From NCBI RefSeq assembly GCF_019599145.1, contig NZ_CP080647.1, forward strand, positions 1,798,001 through 1,862,000: DNA of 64,000 nucleotides, in the 5' to 3' direction. Under the pieces are notes generated by a model, which saw nothing but the letters and a program-made list of their open reading frames with translations, searched no databases and had not been told where the DNA came from. The first letter of the stretch is position 1; each line of letters opens with the position of its first letter. The DNA is from Streptomyces akebiae. Lineage in GTDB: Bacteria; Actinomycetota; Actinomycetes; Streptomycetales; Streptomycetaceae. Shown one piece after another: positions 10,922 to 19,702 of this stretch. Made by a program: the position numbers and the translations under genes.

Positions 10922-12325
10922 CTAGTTGAGGTACTGACAGGTGGAGCGGGGCGTGTAGGCACCGTGCCCGGCGTGCCCGGTGTACTCCCGCTCGGTGATG
11001 ACGAGTTCGCCGCGCGAGAGGACCGTCTCGACCCGGCCGGTGGTGCGCTTGCCCTCGTACGCCGAGTAGTCGACGTTCATGTGGTGCGTCTCTACGGACA
11101 TGACCTGCTCGGCGTGCGGGTCGTAGATCACGATGTCGGCGTCCGCGCCCGGCGCGATCGTGCCCTTCTTCGGGTACATGCCGAACATCCGGGCCGGGGT
11201 CGCGCAGGCGATCTCGATCCAGCGGCGGCGCGAGATGTGCCCGTCCACGACCGCCTGGTGCAGGAGGTCCATCCGGTTCTCGACGCCCGGGAGACCGTTG
11301 GGGATCTTGGAGAAGTCCCCGCGGCCGAGCTCCTTCTGCCCGACGAAGCAGAAGGGGCAGTGGTCGGTGGAGACCACCTGGAGGTCGTTGGTGCGCAGGC
11401 CCTGCCACAGCTTGGCCTGGTGTTCGCGCGGCCTCAGGGGCGTGCTGCACACGTACTTGGAGCCCTCGAAGTCCGGCTCGGCGAGGTTGTCCGTGGAGAG
11501 GAACAGATACTGCGGGCAGGTCTCGCCGAAGACGTTGAGCCCCTCGTCGCGGGCCCGTGCCAGCTCGGCGACTGCCTCCATCGCCGAGACGTGCACGACG
11601 TACAGGGGGGCGCCCGCGACCTGGGCGAGCTTGATGGCGCGGTGGGTGGCCTCGGCTTCGAGCAGGGCCTTGCGGACCTCGCCGTGGTAACGGGGGTCGG
11701 TCTCGCCGCGCGCCAGGGCCTGTTCGACCAGGACGTCGATCGCGATGCCGTTCTCCGCGTGCATCATGATCAGGCCGCCGTTGTCGGCGGAGCGCTGCAT
11801 GGCCCGCAGGATCTGGCCGTCGTCGCTGTAGAAGACGCCCGGGTAGGCCATGAACTGCTTGAAGGAGGTCACGCCCTCCTGCACCAGCAGGTCCATCTCC
11901 TTGAGCGTGTCCTGGTTCACGTCCGACACGATCATGTGGAAGCCGTAGTCGATCGCGCAGTTGCCCTCCGCCTTGGCGTGCCAGGCGTCGAGGCCCTCGC
12001 GGAGGGTGTGGCCGACGCTCTGCACGGCGAAGTCGACGATCGTCGTCGTACCGCCCCAGGCGGCGGCTCGGGTGCCGGTCTCGAAGGTGTCGGAGGCGAA
12101 GGTGCCGCCGAAGGGGAGTTCCATGTGGGTGTGGGCGTCCACGCCGCCGGGGATCACGTACTTCCCCGTGGCGTCGATGGTGCGTTCGGCGGTCCAGGCC
12201 TCCGCGGCGGTTGTGCCGGCGGCGGCGAGGGCGGCGACGCGGCCGTCCTCGATCAGGACATCGGCGTGGATCTCATCCGAGGCTGTGATGACGAGACCGC
12301 CGCGGATGACTGTACGGCCGCTCAT
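10922..12325 (-). CDS. hydA: Dihydropyrimidinase / D-hydantoinase
   Basis: A 467-residue cyclic amidohydrolase. Visible metal-site motifs: DAHTHMELPFGG (first His pair), SFKQFMAYPG with the carboxylated Lys, and later MMHAENG, YVVHVSA and STDHCPF His/Asp ligands. It hydrolyses the ring of 5,6-dihydrouracil, dihydrothymine or hydantoins to N-carbamoyl amino acids in the cytoplasm. MSGRTVIRGGLVITASDEIHAD at ATG 12325 is the usual start. It leads a pair with the LLM oxidoreductase, and a terminator-like hairpin separates it from the upstream nitrilase. Confidence 0.92.
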   Translation of the reverse strand: MSGRTVIRGGLVITASDEIHADVLIEDGRVAALAAAGTTAAEAWTAERTIDATGKYVIPGGVDAHTHMELPFGGTFASDTFETGTRAAAWGGTTTIVDFAVQSVGHTLREGLDAWHAKAEGNCAIDYGFHMIVSDVNQDTLKEMDLLVQEGVTSFKQFMAYPGVFYSDDGQILRAMQRSADNGGLIMMHAENGIAIDVLVEQALARGETDPRYHGEVRKALLEAEATHRAIKLAQVAGAPLYVVHVSAMEAVAELARARDEGLNVFGETCPQYLFLSTDNLAEPDFEGSKYVCSTPLRPREHQAKLWQGLRTNDLQVVSTDHCPFCFVGQKELGRGDFSKIPNGLPGVENRMDLLHQAVVDGHISRRRWIEIACATPARMFGMYPKKGTIAPGADADIVIYDPHAEQVMSVETHHMNVDYSAYEGKRTTGRVETVLSRGELVITEREYTGHAGHGAYTPRSTCQYLN

Positions 12326-12449
12326 TCGGTCACGCTCCGTTCGGTTGTCGGGACAGTGCCGGTCGTTCGTGGCTGGTCGCTCCCCCACTCTCGACTCCGC
12401 TCGAGCGGGAGGGGCCCCCATCGCGGCGGAAGCCGCATATCAGGCACAG

Positions 12450-12482
12450 CCCCGCGCCCCTTGAAGGCAGCGGGGCGCGGGG
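12450..12482 (-). terminator. Perfect 11-bp GC hairpin after nitrilase 1
   Basis: CCCCGCGCCCC (12450-12460) pairs with GGGGCGCGGGG (12472-12482) around an 11-base loop. It lies eight bases past the nitrilase stop at 12491, as expected for a Streptomyces terminator. A related sequence forms the hairpin at 20542-20593. Confidence 0.65.
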
Positions 12483-12490
12483 AGGCTTCG

Positions 12491-13333
12491 TTACGGCGCC
12501 GTCAGCGGGCCGTACGCGTCCGGGCGGCGGTCGCGGAAGAACTGCCAGCGGTCGCGGACCTCGCGGAGCTTGGCCAGGTCCAGGTCGCGGACGACGAGTT
12601 CGGTCTCCTTGTCGCTGGCCACCTCGCCGACGAACTGGGCCTCGGGGTCCACGAAGTAGGAGGTGCCGTAGAAGTCGTTGTCGCCGAGTTCCTCGACGCC
12701 GACCCGGTTGATGGCGCCGATGAAGTACTCGTTGGCGACGGCCGACGCCGGCTGCTCCAGCTGCCAGAGGTAGCGGGACAGGCCGCGCGAGGTGGCCGAC
12801 GGGTTGAAGACGATCTCGGCGCCGCCGAGACCCAGCGCACGCCAGCCCTCCGGGAAGTGCCGGTCGTAGCAGATGTAGACGCCGATCCTCCCGACCGCCG
12901 TGTCGAAGACGGGCCAGCCCGCGTTGCCGGGGCGGAAGTAGAACTTCTCCCAGAATCCGGGGACTTGGGGGATGTGGTGCTTGCGGTACTTGCCGAGGTA
13001 CTTGCCGTCCGCGTCGATCACGGCGGCGGTGTTGTAGAGGACGCCCGGCTGCTCCTCCTCGTACATCGGCAGCACGAGGACGAGGCCGAGCTCCTTGGCG
13101 AGCGCCTGGAAGCGCTTGACGATGGGGCCGTCGGGGATCGCTTCCGCGTACTCGTAGAACGCCTTGTCCTGGACCTGGCAGAAGTAGGGCCCGTAGAACA
13201 GCTCCTGGAAGCACAGCACTTGAGCACCCTGGGCGGCCGCGTCGCGGGCCGCCTGCTCGTGGACCTGGATCATCGACTCCTTGTCGCCGGTCCAGGCCGT
13301 CTGGAAGATGGCTGCGCGGATGACTCTGCTCAT
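12491..13333 (-). CDS. Nitrilase-superfamily hydrolase, beta-ureidopropionase-like (copy 1)
   Basis: The 280-residue protein has the complete Glu-Lys-Cys triad of carbon-nitrogen hydrolases: Glu in CFQELFYGPYF (about 44), Lys in KYRKHHIPQ and Cys in YICYDRHFPEGW. GFWEKFYFRPGN and FNPSAT match beta-ureidopropionase-like members. These hydrolyse N-carbamoyl-beta-alanine to beta-alanine, CO2 and ammonia, the step after dihydropyrimidinase. A close paralogue of identical length lies at 16453-17295. Its promoter region overlaps the end of pucR. Exact substrate is inferred from context. Confidence 0.87.
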   Translation of the reverse strand: MSRVIRAAIFQTAWTGDKESMIQVHEQAARDAAAQGAQVLCFQELFYGPYFCQVQDKAFYEYAEAIPDGPIVKRFQALAKELGLVLVLPMYEEEQPGVLYNTAAVIDADGKYLGKYRKHHIPQVPGFWEKFYFRPGNAGWPVFDTAVGRIGVYICYDRHFPEGWRALGLGGAEIVFNPSATSRGLSRYLWQLEQPASAVANEYFIGAINRVGVEELGDNDFYGTSYFVDPEAQFVGEVASDKETELVVRDLDLAKLREVRDRWQFFRDRRPDAYGPLTAP

Positions 13334-13454
13334 CGGGACCTCCGGTCACTCGGTGTGCAGCGAGAGTAGGAAGTCCGGGAAGCCGGTTTGAGTTGCACGG
13401 TGTCACGTCTGCGGGCCTTCTCCGTTCCACCGTGTCACCCCTTCGTGGGCGCAT

Positions 13455-13490
13455 GTTTCACCGCCGTTTTCGCAGGTCCCGGCATGTTTC
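13455..13490 (+). promoter_or_regulatory. Paired GTTTC sites upstream of nitrilase 1
   Basis: The 10-mer GCATGTTTCA occurs at 13451 and 13482, placing GTTTC at 13455 and 13486, exactly 31 bp apart and 122 and 153 bp upstream of the nitrilase 1 start. The second nitrilase has GTTTC at 17425 and 17456, also 31 bp apart at 130 and 161 bp upstream. Two related 12-mers, CACGGTGTCACG (13396) and CACCGTGTCACC (13428), are nearer the gene. Candidate activator or repressor sites, perhaps for PucR. Confidence 0.45.
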
Positions 13491-15054
13491 AGGCCTGTTG
13501 CGCGTCGTGGGCGAGGAGGGCGATGTGGACGGAGGCGGCCTGTTCGAAGTCGTCGAGGTCCACACCCAGCCGGGCCTCTATGGCTTCCAGCCGGCGGTAC
13601 AGCGCGGGCCGGCTCACATGGTGCAGCTGAGCGGTGTGCGACTTGTTGCGGCCGGTCGCCAGATAGGTCCGCAGGACGGGCAGCAGATCCTGCTCGGTGT
13701 GTCCGTCGCCGCACAGCAGCCCGTCCAACTCCCTCTCGGCGAAGGCCTGCACGTGCGGGTCGTCGCGCAACAGCCGGATCAGGCCCCGCAGATGGACATC
13801 ACGGAGGCGTACGACGACGGGGAGGTCCAGCCCGGTCGTGGCGGACTGGGCGACGGCGTCCGCCACATGACGCGCCTCCCGCAGCCCGCCCGGCACGTCC
13901 TCCCAGGTGGTCCGCGCCTCGGCGGCGGCCACGACCGTCCGGCCCACCCCCGACTCGGACCGCAGCCGCGTCGCGAAGTGCGCGGTGAGCGCGGTCGCGT
14001 CCTGGTCCCGGGCGAGACTGAGGAGTATGGCGGTGGCCCCCTCCGCCAGTTCGGCGACGAGGCCGGGAAGGCCCAACATCCGCAGCACGCGGTCGAGTTG
14101 GGCCGGATCGCCGTCGCGTACGACGAGGGGCACGAAGGCCCGGCGGTTGACCGGCAGCCCCGCCGCCCGCGCCCTGGGCAGCAGCTGCCGGGCCGGGACG
14201 ACCCCGGAGACGAGGTCCGTCAGCAGGCTCTGGGCGGACTGTTCCTCCCAGGAGTGCGCCGCGCCGCCGAGCATGCGGTGCAGGACGAGCGCCTCGGCGG
14301 CCCGGTCGGCGAGCAGCCGCCCGGTGGCGGTGTCGCCCCGGTAGCCGCACAGCACGATCTGCCCCCAGCGCTCCCCGCGTCCGCCCAGCTCGGCCCGGAC
14401 CCAGCCGTCGCCCTGGGTGCCGCCCGCCTGGCGGGAGATGCGTTCCCAGTCGCGCAGCACGTCGTCGACCGCCGACCGCTCCCCCGCCGTGGCGAGGACA
14501 CGGTGGGCGAGGTTGGTGACGACGAGCGGACAGCCCGCGTGCTGGGCGATCTCGTCGAGCAGCCGTTGCAGCGGGGCGCCCGCGGTGATGAGCCCGGTCA
14601 GGGCCGTGCGGACGGCCTCGGACAGGCTCACGGCCGCGAACTTCCGCCGTACGAGCCGGGACTGCACCTCCTCGGTCAGTTCGGCGAAGGGGAACGGCCG
14701 GTGCAGCACCACCATGGGCAGACCGCACCGCTCCGCCGCCCGCCGCATCACGTCGGGCGGCGTCGGGAAGGCCCGGCCGAGGCCGAGGACGACCGCCGCG
14801 GCCTCGGCCCGGTACAGCGAGCGGATGTACTCGGCCTGTGCCTCCTCGTCGCCGGCGAGCAGGACCCCGGTGGTGAGGACCATCTCGCCGCCGCTGAGCA
14901 TCACGCCGACGTCGGGCGCCTCGGCCACGTGCACCCAGCGCACGGGCCGGTCGAGCTGACCGGCCCCGGCCACCACCTCGGGCTCCCCGGCGAGGACCCG
15001 GTCCAGGGCGAGGACCTGGCGTACCGACAGGGCGGGTTCCAAGGCGGTGGTCAT
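13489..15054 (-). CDS. PucR-family transcriptional regulator
   Basis: A 521-residue protein with an N-terminal PucR domain (SVRQVLALDRVLAGEPEVVAG and the VRWVHVAEAPDVGVMLSGGEMVLTTG segment) and a C-terminal PucR helix-turn-helix (LLPVLRTYLATGRNKSHTAQ with VSRPALYRRLEAIEARLG). The family controls purine, hydantoin or amino-acid catabolism genes in response to a metabolite. It lies between the aminotransferase and nitrilase 1 on the same strand, 48 bp after the aminotransferase, and is probably the cluster's own regulator. Confidence 0.9.
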   Translation of the reverse strand: MTTALEPALSVRQVLALDRVLAGEPEVVAGAGQLDRPVRWVHVAEAPDVGVMLSGGEMVLTTGVLLAGDEEAQAEYIRSLYRAEAAAVVLGLGRAFPTPPDVMRRAAERCGLPMVVLHRPFPFAELTEEVQSRLVRRKFAAVSLSEAVRTALTGLITAGAPLQRLLDEIAQHAGCPLVVTNLAHRVLATAGERSAVDDVLRDWERISRQAGGTQGDGWVRAELGGRGERWGQIVLCGYRGDTATGRLLADRAAEALVLHRMLGGAAHSWEEQSAQSLLTDLVSGVVPARQLLPRARAAGLPVNRRAFVPLVVRDGDPAQLDRVLRMLGLPGLVAELAEGATAILLSLARDQDATALTAHFATRLRSESGVGRTVVAAAEARTTWEDVPGGLREARHVADAVAQSATTGLDLPVVVRLRDVHLRGLIRLLRDDPHVQAFAERELDGLLCGDGHTEQDLLPVLRTYLATGRNKSHTAQLHHVSRPALYRRLEAIEARLGVDLDDFEQAASVHIALLAHDAQQA

Positions 15055-15102
15055 GGCGCGGGCTTCCTTACATCTGTCGCATCACATCTGTTGCGTCCGG
15101 CG

Positions 15103-16389
15103 TTACTGGATGCTCCTCAGAGCGCGTTCGAGGGCGTCGGCGCCCTCCTCCGCCTCGGCGACGGTCAGCGACAGCGGGGGCGCGATACGCAGCGCGCTGG
15201 TGTTGTGACCACCGCCCTTGCCGATCAGCAGGCCCTCCCGGCGGGCGGCTTCGAGGACGGCTGACGCCGCCTCGGGGTTGGCCTCGTCGGTGCCGGGCTT
15301 CACCAGCTCGATGCCGATCATGAGTCCCCGGCCGCGTACTTCCTTGACCGCCGGGATCTGCGCGGTGATCGCCCGCAGCCGCTCGATGAGCAGCCCGCCG
15401 ACGCGCCGCGCGTTGCCCTGGAGGTCGTGCTCGACCAGGTAGTTCAGGTTGGCGAGGCCGGCGGCCATGGTGATCTGGGTGCCGCCGAAGGTCGAGATCG
15501 AGTTGCTGTCCAGGCAGTTCATGACCTCGGAGCGGGCGACGACACCGCCGATGGACATGCCGTTGCCGATGCCCTTGGCGAAGGTGAGGATGTCCGGCGG
15601 CCCGTTCTGCCCGTGCGCCTGCCAGCCCCAGAAGTTGTCGCCGGTGCGGCCCCAGCCGGTCTGCACCTCGTCGGCGATCCACAGCACGCCGTGCCGCTGC
15701 AGCACCTCGCGGAAGGCCGCGTACAGCCCGTCGGGCGGTGAGGTGAAGCCGCCGACTCCCTGGATCGGTTCGGCGATCAGCGCGGCCGGTGGGCGGCCGT
15801 GGCCGAGCAGGTCCTCCAGGTCGGCGACACAGGCGGTGATGAAGTCCGCGTCGCTGAGGTCCGCGTACGGGCCTCGGGTGCGGACACCGCCGTGCACGTA
15901 CAGCGTCTGGAGCGGGGACAGCGAGGTCGGGGACCAGCCCTTGTTGCCGGTGATGCCGACCGCGCTGAAGGAGCGGCCGTGGTAGCTGTTGCGCATCGCC
16001 ATGATCTGGTTGCTGCGCCGGTACGTCGTGGCCAGCATCAGCGCGGTGTCGTTGGCCTCGGTGCCGGAGGTGGTGAAGAAGACGCGGGCGTCCGGGATGC
16101 CGGACATCTGCGCGATGCGCTCGGCGAGCTCGACCATCGGCCGGTTGAGGTAGAGCGTCGAGGAGTGGACGATCCGCCCGGCCTGCTCGCTCACCGCCTT
16201 GGTGACCTCGGGGAGCGCGTGCGCCGTCATCGTGGTGAGGATGCCGCCGAAGAAGTCGAGGTACTTCTCGCCGGCGGCGTCCCAGACATGACGGCCCTCG
16301 CCGTGGGTGATCTCCAGCGGGTCCGCGTAGTAGAGCGCGAGCCAGTCGGGCAGTACGGCCTTGTGGCGCCCGAGCAGTTCGTCGGTCAC
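15103..16389 (-). CDS. Class III PLP-dependent aminotransferase
   Basis: The 428-residue protein shows FFTTSGTEANDTALMLA (phosphate cup), NSYHGRSFSAVGITG, LIAEPIQGVGG, ADEVQTGWGRTG and the PLP Lys in LTFAKGIGNG. Members of this type transaminate omega-amino acids such as beta-alanine, 4-aminobutyrate or beta-aminoisobutyrate. Between a beta-ureidopropionase-like gene and pucR, a beta-alanine or beta-aminoisobutyrate to pyruvate/glyoxylate activity is the natural inference, giving malonate semialdehyde. The gap to nitrilase 2 is 63 bp, so they probably share a transcript. Confidence 0.9.
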   Translation of the reverse strand: MTDELLGRHKAVLPDWLALYYADPLEITHGEGRHVWDAAGEKYLDFFGGILTTMTAHALPEVTKAVSEQAGRIVHSSTLYLNRPMVELAERIAQMSGIPDARVFFTTSGTEANDTALMLATTYRRSNQIMAMRNSYHGRSFSAVGITGNKGWSPTSLSPLQTLYVHGGVRTRGPYADLSDADFITACVADLEDLLGHGRPPAALIAEPIQGVGGFTSPPDGLYAAFREVLQRHGVLWIADEVQTGWGRTGDNFWGWQAHGQNGPPDILTFAKGIGNGMSIGGVVARSEVMNCLDSNSISTFGGTQITMAAGLANLNYLVEHDLQGNARRVGGLLIERLRAITAQIPAVKEVRGRGLMIGIELVKPGTDEANPEAASAVLEAARREGLLIGKGGGHNTSALRIAPPLSLTVAEAEEGADALERALRSIQ

Positions 16390-16452
16390 GGCTGCACCAC
16401 TCCTTTCACTGCGGTACGGGTTCTGCGGGTGTCACGCCTGTACGTGCCCACG

Positions 16453-17295
16453 TCAGGGCTGTACGAGTCCTTCGTACGCGTCGGGCCGGCGGTCCCGGTA
16501 GAACGCCCACTGCTGTCGTACGTCCTCGATGAGGTCGAAGTCGAGGTCCCGGACGACGAGTTCCTCGCGCTGGTCGCTCGCGACCTCGCCCACGAACTTG
16601 CCGCGCGGGTCCACGAAGTAGGAGGTTCCGTAGAAGTCGTTGTCCCCGTACTCCTCGCGCCCGACCCGGTTGATCGCGGCGATGAAGTACTCGTTGGCCA
16701 CGGCCGCCGCCGGCTGTTCCAGCTGCCAGAGGTGCGCGGAGAGCCCGCGGTGGGTGGCGGACGGGTTGTAGACGAGCTGGGCGCCGTTCAGACCGAGCTG
16801 GCGCCAGCCCTCCGGGAAGTGGCGGTCGTAGCAGATGTAGACGCCGACCTTGCCGACGGCCGTCTCGAAGACCGGCCAGCCGAGGTTCCCGGGCTTGAAG
16901 TAGTACTTCTCCCAGAACCCCTTGACCTGGGGGATGTGGTGTTTGCGGTACTTGCCGAGGTAGGTGCCGTCGGCGTCGATGACCGCCGCGGTGTTGTAGT
17001 AGAACCCGGACTGCTCGACCTCGAAGACCGGGACGACGATCACCATGCCGGTCTCGCGGGCCAGCTCCCGCATGCGCGTGACGGTGGGGCCGTCGGGCAC
17101 GGGTTCCGCCCAGGCGTAGTGCTCCGGTTCCTGGACCTGGCAGAAGTAGGGCGCGTTGAAGACTTCCTGGAAGCCGATCACCTTCGCGCCCTGCCGGGCC
17201 GCCTCGCGGGCATGCTCGATGTGCTTGTCGACCATGGACACGGTGTCACCGGTCCAGGTCGCCTGGACCAGGGCGGCGCGTACGACGTTGGCCAT
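16453..17295 (-). CDS. Nitrilase-superfamily hydrolase, beta-ureidopropionase-like (copy 2)
   Basis: 280 residues, same length and layout as copy 1, with Glu in GFQEVFNAPYF, Lys in KYRKHHIPQ and Cys in YICYDRHFPEGWR. Differences cluster in the residues lining the pocket (for example FNAPYF versus FYGPYF), which may mean separate substrates, such as carbamoyl-beta-alanine and carbamoyl-beta-aminoisobutyrate. It is first in the row nitrilase 2, aminotransferase, pucR and has the clearest promoter in the cluster. Function is inferred from family and context. Confidence 0.87.
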   Translation of the reverse strand: MANVVRAALVQATWTGDTVSMVDKHIEHAREAARQGAKVIGFQEVFNAPYFCQVQEPEHYAWAEPVPDGPTVTRMRELARETGMVIVVPVFEVEQSGFYYNTAAVIDADGTYLGKYRKHHIPQVKGFWEKYYFKPGNLGWPVFETAVGKVGVYICYDRHFPEGWRQLGLNGAQLVYNPSATHRGLSAHLWQLEQPAAAVANEYFIAAINRVGREEYGDNDFYGTSYFVDPRGKFVGEVASDQREELVVRDLDFDLIEDVRQQWAFYRDRRPDAYEGLVQP

Positions 17296-17326
17296 GTCAG
17301 CTGCTCCTTCGACAGGGACGTCAGAG

Positions 17327-17392
17327 AGCCTCTACGCCCGTAGACGCAGGCCGTAGAGGCTTGAAACTAAGCCCCGTCGACGGGCTGGGCAA
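17327..17392 (-). promoter_or_regulatory. Promoter and palindromic operator of nitrilase 2
   Basis: Reading the minus strand, TTGCCC (17392-17387), a 17-bp spacer and TAGTTT (17369-17364) form a housekeeping-type promoter. Just downstream, AGCCTCTACG (17327-17336) and CGTAGAGGCT (17352-17361) are perfect inverted 10-bp arms around 15 bp. This places an operator over the expected start of transcription, 32-66 bp before the ATG, as in repression by blocking. Confidence 0.5.
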
Positions 17393-17424
17393 GACCATCG
17401 TCGTCAACCGGCCGAGTCGATCAC

Positions 17425-17460
17425 GTTTCGCACTCCAGTGGGCGATTACGCCTGCGTTTC
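17425..17460 (+). promoter_or_regulatory. Paired GTTTC sites upstream of nitrilase 2
   Basis: CACGTTTCGCAC (17422) and TGCGTTTCACTC (17453) carry GTTTC 31 bp apart, the same spacing and nearly the same distance from the start codon as upstream of nitrilase 1. The spacing equals three helical turns, so both sites face the same side of the DNA. Confidence 0.45.
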
Positions 17461-17542
17461 ACTCATCGAACCGGTCGTACCGCCGACCGCACGGCCGGGC
17501 TGCCGCCGGGCGCGGCGGGTGGGGCGGGGGTACCGGGCGGGG

Positions 17543-19177
17543 TCAGGTGATGCCCTGGACGCGCAGGGCGTGTGCCACGTCTCGGTGGCGTTCCTCCGAA
17601 ACACCGCGCGCCGTCGCCAGGACCAGGGGCGCGAGCCGCCGGGGATCGGCCTCCGCGCTGCGCGCCGCCTCCTCCGGCGTACGCACGCGCACGTAGATGT
17701 CGAGCAGCGCGCGCGCCTCCCGTTCACGCCCCTCCGCGACCAGCCCGAGCACCGCCTCGCCGATCTCCTCGGCGGGCCGTGTGACGCCCTGCCGCAGCAT
17801 CTGCTCCCCGTCCGCGGCGCGACCGACCGCGTTCAGGGCGTCCGCGACCGCGACCAGCCGGTCGGCGGGCAACGAGCCGGCCTCCCACAGCAGGGTGGCC
17901 CAGTCGGCGCCCAGCCCCGCGCGGTGCAACTCGGCCGCGAGCAACGGGAAACGAGCGGCGGGCCAGTGCGCGACCTCCACGAGGAGGGCGTGTGCCTCCC
18001 CACTGCGGCTCTCCCGGCGCAGCCGCACCAGCCGCTCCACGGCCCCGGCGATCTCCCGCCGCGCCTCGTCGTCCAGCGCCTGCCTCGCCTGCGGCTGCTT
18101 CGGCGCCACCGCCCCGGCCGACTCCGCGACCCCGGCGTACCGGGCGCCCCGGGGAGCACGCCCCTTGCGACCCCCGCTCGGCCCGGCCTTGGGCACGGCC
18201 ACGGGCGGAGCCTCCTCGGCCTGCGCCACCCCGGCGAAACGGGCACCGCCTCGGGGGCGGCGCTTGGAGCGCTGTTTGGTCGGTGCGGGGGCGGGAGCGG
18301 CGGTTTCCGGGTCCTGGTCTCGGGCGTCGGGTTCGAGGGTGGGAGTGGGAGCGGAGGTGGAGGTGGAGGTCGCTGCGGGGCGAGGGTCGTCGACTCCCCC
18401 ACCGGTGGTGCCAGGCCGCCGGTCCCAGGTCGGCACGGGCGTGACGGGGGCCGACTCGGGTTCGCCGGGGGCCGGGAAGGCGCCCGCGTAGCTTTCGCGC
18501 CGGGCGTCGTGCGGGGAGGTCCTCTCGGGGCCACGGCCGTCCGAGGTAGGGCCGTCGGGAGCGCGGCCGTCGGAGGTCCAGCCGTCCGGGATCCGGCCGT
18601 CGTTCATCCGGCCGTCGACGGCGGTGTTCCCCGTGACGCGCGACGCGCCCCGCACGGGGTCGTGCGGGGCGCGTCGGGCGGCGTCCTCGATGCGGGTGCG
18701 CAGTTCCGCACAGCGGGCGGTGGCGCGTTCGTGGTCGTCGTGGGCCCAGGCCAGGTCCAGGCGGAGGGAGTCTGCCTCTTCCCGGGTGCCGGCGGCCTGG
18801 AGCCTGCGGGTCAGTTCGGCGGTGCGATCGGCGGCGTAGCGTTGTTCGCGGAGCATGACGTCGAGCCGGTCGCCGAGGGCCTCGCGGCCACCGGGCCGGG
18901 AGTCGTACGCGGCGAGTGAGGCGCGGTGCAGTGCGCGGGCCCGCTCGGTCTCCTGGGCCGCGGCGGCGGGTCCGTACGCGGTGTCGAGGTCGTGCATGAG
19001 CGCTTCCACGACGTCCCAGGGCGGCACCTCCAGACCGTCCAGGCAGGCGCGCATGCCCTCGGGATCACGCTGCCAGAAGACGGCGCACCAACCGGCGCCC
19101 TGGTCGAGCTTGGACATCAGCTTGTTCAGGTATCCCGCGAACTCCCGTACTTGACCCGGGAGTTGATCCACAGCCAT
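17543..19177 (-). CDS. Conserved actinobacterial hypothetical protein
   Basis: A 544-residue protein not assigned to a family. Residues 1-175 are helical and charged (AADRTAELTRRLQAAGTREEADSLRLD), probably coiled coil. Residues about 190-330 are a disordered linker with repeated DGR units (NDGRIPDGW, SDGRAPDGP, SDGRG) and two near-copies of a RGGARFAGVA-type motif (RGARYAGVA the second time). The C-terminal third is Ala/Leu/Arg-rich and helical, with repeated pairs of helices. It may be a scaffold or regulator. It is downstream of nothing obvious and ends 247 bp before the nitrilase 2 start. Confidence 0.7.
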   Translation of the reverse strand: MAVDQLPGQVREFAGYLNKLMSKLDQGAGWCAVFWQRDPEGMRACLDGLEVPPWDVVEALMHDLDTAYGPAAAAQETERARALHRASLAAYDSRPGGREALGDRLDVMLREQRYAADRTAELTRRLQAAGTREEADSLRLDLAWAHDDHERATARCAELRTRIEDAARRAPHDPVRGASRVTGNTAVDGRMNDGRIPDGWTSDGRAPDGPTSDGRGPERTSPHDARRESYAGAFPAPGEPESAPVTPVPTWDRRPGTTGGGVDDPRPAATSTSTSAPTPTLEPDARDQDPETAAPAPAPTKQRSKRRPRGGARFAGVAQAEEAPPVAVPKAGPSGGRKGRAPRGARYAGVAESAGAVAPKQPQARQALDDEARREIAGAVERLVRLRRESRSGEAHALLVEVAHWPAARFPLLAAELHRAGLGADWATLLWEAGSLPADRLVAVADALNAVGRAADGEQMLRQGVTRPAEEIGEAVLGLVAEGREREARALLDIYVRVRTPEEAARSAEADPRRLAPLVLATARGVSEERHRDVAHALRVQGIT

Positions 19178-19356
19178 CGCATACTCCCCGGCAGACTGGA
19201 GTGGTCCGGTCCGAAAGAAAACACCAGTTGTGTTACGGAAGGGCTACGTGAAGTTTTCAGAGCGGACGCAGTGTGCCGTGTGCGCCGACCCGGCGGCTGT
19301 GCGTGAACGGTTCGAGCCAGGGCGGCGAACGACTTCGGCCAGGGCGGCGGCCCGCC

Positions 19357-19629
19357 TCACGCCACAGCCGCCACCGGCGCCACGACGGCCGGTCCGCACC
19401 GCGTCACGAGGTCGTCCATCGACAGGCCCAGCGTGCGGGCGAGGGCGGCGACCGTGAAGAAGGCAGGGGTGGGGGCCCGGCCGGTCTCGATCTTCCGGAG
19501 GGTCTCCGCGGAGATGCCCGCGCCGGCGGCGATCTCCGCCATACTGCGGCCGCCACGGGCGTCACGCAGCAACCGGCCGAGCCGCTCGCCGCGTTCGCGC
19601 TCTTCGGGGGTCAGAGGGGTGCGCACCAT
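19357..19629 (-). CDS. Small XRE-family transcriptional regulator
   Basis: A 90-residue helix-turn-helix protein. ERLGRLLRDARGGRSMAEIA and AGISAETLRKIETGRAPTPAFFTVAALA form the five-helix HTH_3 fold that makes up nearly the whole protein. It is divergent from the methionine aminopeptidase gene; its ATG is about seven bases downstream of a TAGAAT -10 box, implying a leaderless message. The shared palindrome suggests that it represses both itself and map. Confidence 0.82.
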   Translation of the reverse strand: MVRTPLTPEERERGERLGRLLRDARGGRSMAEIAAGAGISAETLRKIETGRAPTPAFFTVAALARTLGLSMDDLVTRCGPAVVAPVAAVA

Positions 19630-19635
19630 GACCCC

Positions 19636-19701
19636 ATTCTAATACCGATCCTCACCGATGGACCGGTATTAGAATTGGATGCCTGGCGGTATAGTAATTG
19701 G
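19636..19701. promoter_or_regulatory. Shared palindromic operator/promoter of XRE and map
   Basis: ATTCTAATACCG (19636-19647) and CGGTATTAGAAT (19664-19675) are perfect 12-bp inverted arms, and a third half-site, CGGTATAGTAATTGG, follows at 19687-19701. Each arm embeds a -10-like hexamer: TAGAAT on both strands and TATAGT at 19690-19695, seven bases before the map ATG. The arrangement predicts leaderless transcripts in both directions and repressor sites that cover the -10 boxes. Confidence 0.65.
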
Positions 19702-19702
19702 C

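Noticed and set aside
10964..13369. 801-codon plus-strand frame
   Set aside because: Antisense to the dihydropyrimidinase and nitrilase 1, which have complete catalytic motifs.
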